A stretch of DNA of 64,000 bases from Chiridota heheva (taxonomy: Eukaryota > Echinodermata > Holothuroidea > Apodida > Chiridotidae), in the NCBI GenBank assembly GCA_020152595.1, contig JAIGNY010004510.1, positions 186,001 through 250,000 on the forward strand, written 5' to 3'. The first letter of the stretch is position 1. The number at the start of each line of letters is the position of its first letter. Below the pieces are notes generated by a model. The model made no database searches, was not told the origin of the DNA, and saw only the letters and a list, made by a program, of their open reading frames with translations. Of the stretch, positions 26,601-38,600 are shown one piece after another. The translations under genes were made by a program, and so were the position numbers.

Positions 26601-29600
26601 GTAGTAACTTGAAATGGTAAAAGAATAATCTTGGCATATGTGAGTAAAGTTGGATTGTGGTGTCATTTTGTGTTGCTTAGACTTCATTACTGCCCTCATG
26701 GAACAACAAGATACTTCATTACTGCCCTGATGGAACAAGATACTTCATTACTGCCCTTATGGAACAAGATACTTCATTACTGCCCTTATGGAACAAGATA
26801 CTTCATTACTGCCCTTATGGAACAAGATACTTCGTTACTGCCCCCATGGAACAAGATACTTCATTACTGCCCTTATGAAACAAGATACTTCCTTACTGCC
26901 CTTATGGAACAAGATACTTCATTACTGTCCTTATGGAACAAGATACCTCGTTACGGCCCTAATGGAACAAGACACTTTTTTACTGCCCTTATGGAACAAG
27001 ATACTTCATTACTGCCCTTATGGAACAAGACACTTCGTTACTGCCCTTATGGAACAAGATACTTCCTTACTGCCCTTATGGAACAAGATACTTCATTACT
27101 GCCCTTATGAAACAAGAGACTTCATTATTGCCCTTGGGAACAAGATACTTCGTTACGGCCCTTATGGAACAAGATACTTCATTACTGCCCTCATGGAACA
27201 AGATACTTCATTACTGACCTTATGGAACAAGATACTTCATTACTGCACTTATAGAACAAGATACTTCCTTACTGCCCTTATAGAACAAGATACTTCCTTA
27301 TTGCCCTTATAAAACAAGATACTTCGTTACTGCCCTTATGGAACAAGATACTTTATTACTGCCCTTATAAAACAAGATACTTCATTACTGCCCTTATGGA
27401 ACAAGATACTTTCTTACTGCCCTTATGGAACAAAATACTTCGTTACGGCCCTTATACAACAAGATACTTCCTTACTGCCCTTATGGAACAAGATACTTCA
27501 TTACTGTCCTTATAAAACAAGATACTTCGTTACTGCCCTTATGGAAGAAGATACTTTGTCACAGCCCTTATGGAACAAGATAGTTTGTTACGGCCCTTAT
27601 GGAACAAGATACTTCGTTACTGCCCTTATGGAAAAAGATACTTCGTAACTACCCTTATGGAACAAGATACTTCGTTACTGCCCTTATGGAACAAGATACT
27701 TCGTTTCTGCCCTTATGGAACAAATACTTCGTTACTGCCCTTATGGAACAAGATACTTTGATTGTAACCCTCTCATTTCTGTAACACATCTCTGTTACTT
27801 AAAGTGGTTTTTCACAAAATCTTTACATAAGCAGATTTACAAAGAAATAATGGGAAAAATAGAGAATATTCTAAACAAAAAAAGAATGAAAATCTTTTAC
27901 CTACCCTCATTAATCCCCCCAAATAGAGTACAATGAGATTCAAATGTGGAAGTCTAGTAATCCCCCCAATAGAGTACAATGATATTCAAATGTGGAGGTC
28001 TAGTAATCCCCCCAATAAAGTACAATGAGATTTAAATGTGGAGGTCTAGTAATCCCCCCAATGGAGTACAATGAGATTCAAATGTGGAGGTCTAGTAATC
28101 CCCCCAATGGAGTACAATGAGATTCAAATGTGGAGGTCTAGTAATCCCCCCCAATAGAGTACAATGAGATTCAAATGTGGAAGTCTAGTAATCCCCCCAA
28201 TAGAGTACAATGATATTCAAATGTGGAGGTCTAGTAATCCCCCCAATAGAGTACAATGAGATTCAAATGTGGAGGTCTAGTAATCCCCCCCAATAGAGTA
28301 CAATGAGATTCAAATGTGGAAGTCTAGTAATCCCCCAATGGAGTACAATGAGATTCAAATGTGGAAGTCTAGTAATCCCCCAATAGAGTACAATGAGATT
28401 CAAATGTGGAGGTCTAGTAATCCCCCCAATAGAGTACAATGAGATTCAAATGTGGAGGTCTAGTAATCCCCCCAATGGAGTACAATGAGATTCAAATGTG
28501 GAGGTCTAGTAATCCCCCCCAATAGAGTACAATGAGATTCAAATGTGGAAGTCTAGTAATTCCCCCAATACAGTACAATGAGATTCAAATGTGGAAGTCT
28601 AGTAATTCCCCCCAATAAAGTACAATGAGATTTAAATGTGGAGGTCTAGTAATCCCCCCAATGGAGTACAATGAGATTCAAATGTGGAGGTCTAGTAATC
28701 CCCCCAATGGAGTACAATGAGATTCAAATGTGGAAGTCTAGTAATTCCCCCAATAGAGTACAATGAGATTCAAATGTGGAGGTCTAGTAATCCCCCCAAT
28801 AGAGTACAATGAGATTCAAATGTGGAGGTCTAGTAATCCCCCCCAATAAGAGTACAATGAGATTCAAATGTGGAGGTCTAGTAATCCCCCCCAATAGAGT
28901 ACAATGAGATTTAAATGTGGAGGTCTAGTAATCCCCCCCAATAGAGTACAATGAGATTCAAATGTGGAAGTCTAGTAATCCCCCCCAATAGAGTACAATG
29001 ATATTCAAATGTGGAGGTCTAGTAATCCCCCAATAGAGTACAATGAGATTCAAATGTGGAGGTCTAGTAATCCCCCCCAATAGAGTACAATGAGATTCAA
29101 ATGTGGAAGTCTAGTAATCCCCCCAATGGAGTACAATGAGATTCAAATGTGGAGGTCTAGTAATCCCCCAATAAGAGTACAATGAGATTCAAATGTGGAG
29201 GTCTAGTAATCCCCCAATAGAGTACAATGAGATTTAAATGTGGAGGTCTAGTAATCCCCCCAATAGAGTACAATGAGATTCAAATGTGGAAGTCTAGTAA
29301 TCCCCCCAATAGAGTACAATGAGATTCAAATGTGGAAGTCTAGTAATCCCCCCCAATAGAGTACAATGAGATTCAAATGTGGAGGTCTAGTAATCCCCCC
29401 CAATGGAGTACAATGAGATTCAAATGTGGAAGTCTAGTAATTCCCCCAATAGAGTACAATGAGATTCAAATGTGGAAGTCTAGTAATCCCCCCCAATAGA
29501 GTACAATGAGATTTAAATGTGGAGGTCTAGTAATCCCCCCCAATAGAGTACAATGAGATTCAAATGTGGAAGTCTAGTAATCCCCCTAATAAAGTACAAT

Positions 29601-32600
29601 GAGATTCAAATGTGGAAGTCTAGTAATATGATCAACTTTATTGGTTTGGAAAATTCGGATGAGAAAAGGTGATTAAGTGTTCAAGGAAAATAAAAATAAA
29701 TACAAATAAAGTCATTAAGATTCAAACCTGTATGAGGCCTTCTTCTAGGGGTGATTGGTGATCCACAGGGAGGTGTTGGACAAGGGGAAATGTGATTTCC
29801 GTTGGAAATAACAGTTATACAAACACCTAAACACAGGAACATTGGGAGAACACAAGCCATACAGAGTGTGGTTAGCATAAAACACAGCAATCAAAAGTTA
29901 TCAGTCAATCCCCAAACTCCAGTTAATGAGGCATTTGCATCATTCCCTTCGAGACAAGCCCCGCCCACCCGATCATTTTTTATGAGTTGTAATTTCATTT
30001 TGGAATAGGTGCCTCAACTTCAGCAGGGCCGTATGATGAAATCAGTTCCAAGCAGGTTTTTTTTTTCAAGTAGCCCGGGATTGTTATTGTGTTAATCTTG
30101 GAAAAATAACAACTTAAGATATATTTGTTCTCTGTTTATTAGGTAATTTTGCCCATAAAGAGAGTAAATTGATTTTAAGGAATGTAAAAAATAGGTTAAA
30201 ACTTGCCGTGCTCCTGACTGCTTTGGCTGGTGTTGAAATTTAAGTGAGGTTTATTCGGAAAGATTATAAGATGCCACACATTTTGATATCAATAACAGTT
30301 TGTTGCGAAAACGTTCAGGTGGTTTAAAAGCAGATCCAAAGGTGTCCATTTCTCATTTGTCAGGTGATATGTATACACCAATAGCAGTAGTGCATTTGCT
30401 GTAATTACACTGGCCTAGGAACAGGTCTGTATTTGCCATGCTCCTGACTGGTTTGGCAGGTTTTATGATTAAGTATTATGCATAAAATGTGTAAAAGGAA
30501 ATTCTACATCACATAATCAAAAATCACTCTGTTGCGAGAATGATTACCCACATGGCATGGGAGAAATTCATAGTGTAAATGTTTCAGTTTTGTAACGTTC
30601 CTTTTGTCTGTAACTTTCATCCTTTTTTCCAATCAATGATAAGTCTAAAACATCAATGAACATTAATGTTCAACCTTTAACTAAAGGTTTTGCAAAAAAT
30701 TAACATCATTTATACATTCCTTAGCCATGAAATTATCGTCAGCAAATGGCACATTTAAACTCATTATATATTCATAAATCCAAGTGGGCGTGAATACATG
30801 CAGAAGAAAAGGAACGACTTTACAGAGTTTGGGGATCGACTGTTATCAAACATGTCAATTAAAAGCAAAAACAACTTATTTCATTTAAAATCTTTCGTAA
30901 ATAAAAAAAGTATTAAAGCTACATCAGATAAGCATTGGGGAAATGTTAACAGAATCCAAATAAGTAACTGAAGCTAGTTTTAGCTTATACTATATTCAGG
31001 AATAACTAACTGAAGCTAGTTTTAGCTTATACAATATTCAGGAATAACTACCTGAAGCTAGTTTTAGCTTATACTATATTCAGGAATAACTAACTGAAGC
31101 TAGTTTTAGCTTTATACTATCTTCGGGAATAACTAACTGAAGCTAGTTTTAGCTTATACTATATTCAGAAAAAACTAACTGAAGCTAGTTTTAGCTTTAT
31201 ACTATCTTCAGAATAACTAACTGAAGCTAGTTTTAGCTTATCATATATTCAGGAATAACTAATTAAAGCTAGTTTGAGCTTAAACTATATTAAGGAATAA
31301 GTAACTAAAGCTAGTTTTAGTTGATACTATATTCAGGAATAACTAAATGAAGCTAGTTTTAGCTTATACTAGATTAATAAATAACTAACTGAAGCTAGTT
31401 TTAGCTTATACTATATTCAGGAATATCTAACTGAAGCTAGTTAGGAATATCTAACTGAAGCTAGTTTTAGCTAATACCATATTCAGGAATAACTAAGTGA
31501 AGCTAGTTTTAGCCTATACTATATTCAGGAATAACTAAGTGAAGCTAGTTTTAGCTTATACTATATTCAGGATATTTTAGTTGGCTGCTTAGTTTTGATT
31601 GACAAAACGTTGAGTCATTAGTGCCGGAGGGTTAGCAAGAAAAAGTTATGGTTGTTACGTTGTGTTGTCATCTATCACTTCAGCACCAAAGTAATCTTAC
31701 TAAGACACAGCACACTGTAAAGCATTAATTGCAAATTTCACTGGAAATACATCATCTGGGGGAAAGGATTACAACTGAGTTTCATTTATAGACACTAATA
31801 ACTCATACAAAAGAGAGCAACAGATTCTGCATGAGCACCCAAACTCTAGCTCCACCCCCAAAAAACAACCACTATTCAAATAAAGAACTTACCCATGGAT
31901 ACGCTGCTAGTACTACTCTCAAGACTATCAATGTCAAATAACTTACCCATGGATACAGTGCTAGTACTACTCTCAAGACCATCAATGTCAAATAACTTAC
32001 CAATGGATACAGTGCTAGTACTACTCTCAAGACTATCAATGTCAAATAACTTACCCATGGATACAGTGCTAGTACTACTCTCAAGACTATCAATGTCAAA
32101 TAACTTACCCATGGATACAGTGCTAGTACTACTCTCAAGACCATCAATGTCAAATAACTTACCAATGGATACAGTGCTAGTACTACTCTCAAGACCATCA
32201 ATGTCAAATAACTTACCAATGGATACAGTGCTAGTACTACTCTCAAGACTATCAATGTCAAATAATTAACTTACCCATTGATACACTGCTAGTAGTAAGC
32301 TCAAGACTATCAATGTCAATTAAATAACTTACCCATGGATACGCTGCTAGTACTACTCTGAAGTCTATTAATGTCAATTGAATAACTTACCCATGGATAT
32401 GCTGCTAGTACTACACTCAAGATTATCAATGTCAAATAACTTACCCATGGATACGCTGCTAATACTACTCTGAAGTCTATCAATGTCAATTGAATAACTT
32501 ACCCATGGATACGCTGCTAGTACTACTCTGAAGTCTATCAATGTCAATTGAATAACTTACCCATGGATACGCTGCTAGTACTACTCTGAAGTCTATCAAT

Positions 32601-35600
32601 GTCAATTAAATAACTTACCCATGGATACGCTGCTAGTACTACACTCAAGACTATCAATGTCAATTGAATAACTTACCCATGGATACGCTGCTAGTACTAC
32701 ACTCAAGATTATCAATGTCAATTGAATAACTTACCCATGGATACGCTGCTAGTACTACACTCAAGACTATCAATGTCAATTGAATAACTTACCCATGGAT
32801 ACGCTGCTAGTACTACTCTGAAGTCTATCAATGTCAATTAAATAACTTACCCATGGATACGCTATAGTACTACACTCAAGACTATCAATGTCAATTGAAT
32901 AACTTACCCATGGATACGCTGCTAATACTACTCTGAAGTCTATCAATGTCAATTAAATAACTTACCCATGGATACGCTGCTAGTACTACACTCAAGATTA
33001 TCAATGTCAATTGAATAACTTACCCATGGATACGCTGCTAGTACTACTCTGAAGTCTATCAATGTCAATTGAATAACTTACCCATGGATACGCTGCTAGT
33101 ACTACACTCAAGATTATCAATGTCAATTGAATAACTTACCAATGGATACGCTGCTAGTACTACACTCAAGACTATTAATGTCAATTGAATAACTTACCCA
33201 TGGATACGCTGCTAATACTACTCTGAAGTCTATCAATGTCAATTGAATAACTTACCCATGGATACGCTGCTAGTACTACACTCAAGACTATTAATGTCAA
33301 TTGAATAACTTACCCATGGATACGCTGCTAATACTACTCTGAAGTCTATCAATGTCAATTGAATAACTTACCCATGGATACGCTGCTAGTACTACTCTGA
33401 AGTCTATCAATGTCAATTGAATAACTTACCCATGGATACGCTGCTAGTACTACTCTCAAGACTATCAATGTCAATTAAATAACTTACCCATGGATACGCT
33501 GCTAGTACTACTCTGAAGTCTATCAATGTCAATTGAATAACTTACCCATGGATACAGTGCTAGTACTACTCTGAAGTCTATCAATGTCAATTGAATAACT
33601 TACCCATGGAAACGCTGCTAGTACTACTCTCAAGACTATCAATGTCAATTAAATAACTTACCCATGGATACGCTGCTAGTACTACTCTGAAGTCTATCAA
33701 TGTCAATTGAATAACTTACCCATGGATACGCTGCTAGTACTACACTCGAGACTATCAATGTCAATTGAATAACTTACCTATGGAAACGCTGCTATAGTAC
33801 TACTCTGAAGTCTATTAATGTCAATTGAATAACTTACCCATGGATACGCTGCTAGTACTACACTCAAGTCTATCAATGTCAATTAAATAACTTACCCATG
33901 GATACAGTGCTAGTACTACTCTGAAGTCTATCAATGTCAATTGAATAACTTACCCATGGATACGCTGCTAGTACTACACTCAAGTCTATCAATGTCAATT
34001 AAATAACTTACCCATGGATACGCTGCTAATACTACTCTGAAGTCTATCAATGTCAATTAAATAACTTACCCATGGAAACGCTGCTAGTACTACTCTCAAG
34101 ACTATCACACGTGCTAGGATCATCCTCCTCAATCCCACTAGAGTCTGAAACAAAATCATGTCAAACATTTTTAAACCTCAATCTTGGACAAAACTGTCTT
34201 GGAACAGTCACACATGCTGCTACATTATATTTCCCAAAGCATACGTAAAAATGAATTATTTCAAGTGTGTCATGCGTCAAATGTACGATAAAGCGTTCAC
34301 CTATCTGGTTGTAACTAGATTCAGGTTCTAAATCTTATGCTATTGCCTCCTCATCCTTTCAGATAAGCACGAAGGGAAGATTTATGACAAAAAAATGTGC
34401 AAACTTACCTGTGCTCTTCTCAATGTCCCTGCTGACCAAAGGATGGCTGTGATCACTGCTAGTCCCTTTGGTTGATCTGGAGGAGGATGACAGCTCATCA
34501 GCAGAGTCAAAAACATCCCTGGTACAAAAGAATTAAAACCATTATTACTGCGCATGATACACCTACTTGAGGAGCAGCGGAAGAGTTATCAGTCCACCAT
34601 ACCCTTGGTGCATCCAGATTGTTGCTAAGCAAGTCATCAAGCTCACATAGTCATCAAGCTGACTGGGTCATAAAGCTGGCAGAGTCATAAAGCTGACCAA
34701 GTCATCAAGCTGACCGAGTCATCAAGCTGACCGAGTCATCACGCTGACCAAGTCATTATGCTGACCGAGTCATCACACTGACCGAGTCATCACATTCACT
34801 GAGTCATCACGCTGACCGAGTCATCAAGCTGACCGAGTCATCAAGCTGACCGAGTCATCAAGCTGACCAAGTCATCAAGCTGACCGAGTCATCACTCTGA
34901 CCGAGTAATCATGCTGACCGAGTAATCAAGCTGACAGAGTCATTAAGCTGACTGAGTCATCAAGCTGACCGAGTCATTAAGCTGACCAAGTCATCAAGCT
35001 GGGTTTTACATAACCATGTAGATCAATCCAAACAATCAATCCAAGATTTCCTTCACATCAATGATTGAATAATCCACGCTGTTACTTGACCAAATGTAAG
35101 AGGTAATGTAAGACCCAAAAGTAAGAGGTAATGTTAGACTCAAATGCAAGAGGCAATGTAAGAAAAAAGTGCAAGAGGTAATGTAAGACACAAATATAAG
35201 AGGTAATGTAAGACTCAAATGCAAGAGGCAATGTAAGAAAAAAGTGCAAGAGGTAATGTAAGACACAAATATAAGAGGTAATGTAAGACCCAAATGTAAG
35301 AGGTAATGTAAGACCCAAATGCAAGAGGTAATGTAAGACTCAAATGCAAGAGGTAATATAAGACTCAAATACAAGAGGTAATGCAAGACCCAAATGTAAG
35401 AGGTATTGTAAGACTCAAATGCAAGAGGTAATGTAAGACTCAAATGTAAGAGGTAAAGTAAGACTCAAATGCAAGAGGCAATGTAAGACTCAAATGTAAG
35501 AGGTAATGTAAGACTCAAGTGTAAGAGGTAATGTAAGACCCAAATGCAAGAGGTAATGTAAGACTCAAATGTAAGACTTACATGCAAGAGGTAATGTAAG

Positions 35601-38600
35601 ACTCAAATGTAAGATGTAATGTAAGACTCAAATGCAAGAGGTAATGTAAGACTCAAATACAAGAGGTAATGTAAGACTCAAATGCAAGAGGTAATGTAAG
35701 ACTCACATGTAAGAGGTAATGTATGACTCAAATGTAAGAGGTAATGTAAGACCCAAATGCAAGAGGTAATGTAAGACTCAAATGTAAGAGGTAATGTAAG
35801 ACTTACATGCAAGAGGTAATGTAAGACTCAAATGTAAGATGTAATGTAAGACTCAACTGCAAGAGGTAATGTAAGACTCAAATACAAGAGGTAATGTAAG
35901 ACTCAAATGCAAGAGGTAATGTAAGACTCACATGTAAGAGGTAATGTATGACTCAAATGTAAGAGGTAATGTACGACTCAAATGCAAGAGGTAATGTAAG
36001 ACTCAAATGCAAGAGGTAATGTAAGACTCAAATACAAGAGGTAATGTAAGATAAAAGTGCAAGAGGTAATGTAAGACTTAAATGCAAGAGGTAATGTAAG
36101 ACTCAAATACAAGAGGTAATGTAAGACTCAAATGCAAGAGGTAATGTAAGACTCAAATACAAGAGGTAGTGTAAGACTCAAATGTAAGAGGTAATGTAAG
36201 ATAAAAGTGCAAGAGGTAATGTAAGACTCAAGTGTAAGAGGTAATGTAAGACAAAAGTGCAAGAGATAATGTAAGACTCTCAAATGTAAGAGGCAATGTA
36301 AGATACAAATATAAGAGGTAATGTACGACCCAAATGTAAGAGGTAATGTAAGACACAAATGTAAGAGGTAATGTAAGTAAGACTCAAATGCAAGAGGCAA
36401 TGTAAGATTTTCATGGATAACTGTAAAATCCTGAACTTACATCATATCCGAATCACTTTTGATACTTGAAGCGCCCGCACTTCCAGACAAGTTGGCAAGA
36501 CGATCGTACCTTTCTTGTGAAGCTAGAAACAGCCTGTGATAGTTCTGCATATTCCTAGTAGCCTCGTGGTAATGTCTTCAAAAGGAAGAAAGACGTTTAG
36601 AATATAAGTTCATTTGTAAAACGTTAAAACAATATCACTTCCACCATGGCAACTGACCATCCTCCTGATGGCAACTGACCCCCCTCCTGATGGCAACTGA
36701 CCACCCTCCTGATGGCGACTAACCACCCTCCTGATGGAAACTGACCACCCTCCCGATGGCGACTAACCACCATCCTGATGGCAACTGACCACCCTCCCGA
36801 TGGCGACTAACCACCCTCCTGATAGAAACTGACCACCCACCCGATGGCGACTAACCACCATCCTGATGGCAACTGACCACCCACCCGATGGCGACTAACC
36901 ACTACCCTGATGGCAACTGACCACCATCCTATCCTGATGGCAACTGAAGACCATCCAGATGGCAACTGACCACCATTCTGATGGCAAGTGACTACCATTC
37001 TGATGGCAAGTGACCACCCTCCTGATGTCAACTGACCACCCTCCTAACGGCAACTGTCCACCCTCCTGACGGCAACTAACCACCCTCCTGATGGCAACTG
37101 ACCACCATCCTATCCTGATGGCAACTGACCACCATCCTATCCTGATGGCAACTGAAGACCATCCAGATGGCAACTGACCACCATTCTGATGGCAACTGAC
37201 CACCCTTCTGATGGCAAATGACCACCCTCCTGATGGCAAGTGACCATTCTGATAGGAAGGGTCACCGTCCTGATGGCAAGTGACCACCATTCTGATGGCA
37301 AGTGACCACCCTCCTGATGGCAAGTGACCACCCTCCTGATGGCAAGTGACCACCTTCCTGATGGCAAGTGACCACCACTCTGATGGCAACTGACCACCCT
37401 CCTGATGGCAACTGACCATTCTGATAGGAAGGGACCACCGTCCTGATGGCAAGTGACCAACATTCTGATGGCAAGTGACCACCCTCCTGATGGCAACTGA
37501 CCACCGTCCTGATGGCAACTGACCACCATCCTGATGTCAAGTGACCACCCTCCTGATGGCAACTGGTATATGGAAATGTCCTCTTCACTTGAAGTAAATA
37601 CTCTAAACAAAATAAGTTATCAGACTTCAATAATAGGTTTGTTGATGAACAGAAAAAAACAAATATTGTCATATCTAAGGGGTATGAAAGCATCAATTTG
37701 AACATTAATGCACATTGCTCAATATCAAGATACTACCATGCACTTTGAGACATTTTGAATGTATGTTTACTAGTGATTGGATAACTATCTGTGTAAATTA
37801 CATTGGTCCAGCACATGTTCTTACTTCACATGTGTGTAAATTACATTAATTTAGCATATGTTCTGACTTACTTTCCCTGTGTGTAAATTACATTGGTCCA
37901 GCACATGTTCTGACTTACTTCCCTGTGTGTAAATTACATTGGTTCAGCACAAGTTCTGACTTACTTCACTGTGTGTAAAATAAGGTTGGTCCAGCAGATG
38001 TTCTGAATTACTTTCCATGTGTGTAAATTACATTGGTTCAGCACATGTTCTGACTTACTTCGCATGTGTGTAAATTACATTGATCCAACACATGTTCTGA
38101 CTTATTTCCCATGTGTGTAAATTACATAGGTCCAGCACATGTTCCGACTTACTTCCCATGTGTGTAACTTACGTTGGTTTAGCACATGTTTTGACTTATT
38201 TCCCATGTGTGTAAATTACATTGATCCAGCACATGTTCTGACTTACTTCTGCGTTCTCTTCCTTTCTCGTTCCAGTTTCTTCTCAAGACTGATCTGGTTA
38301 CTTCTCAAGATGTCCACATGTCGCATCATCACGTCTGAGATAAGCGCTGCCACCTCAATAATATCTGGCCTATCCTCAGCCTTGGCCGTTAAACATCTAA
38401 AAACAAAGCAGTTACACATTGTCTAATTAACAAATAATAAAGGTTTTAATAAAGGTTTTGAAGGTATACTTTCATCTATCACAAATAATGATTTGCAGAT
38501 GAACTACTACATACGTCTTTCAAAAGGATTAGTGCGCTACAAGAATTTGATTCCATGTGGACACGTCGAGGTAACAATAACTCAAGGGCTTTTATTGCGT

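Noticed and set aside
21277-26605. CRISPR-like look of regularly spaced repeats
   Set aside because: Units are contiguous without unique spacers, and the gene context is eukaryotic.
36807-37705. Overlapping minus-strand frames of 74-207 codons
   Set aside because: They arise from the 22 bp array between two NEK10 exons, and all three frames are open because the unit is stop-poor.
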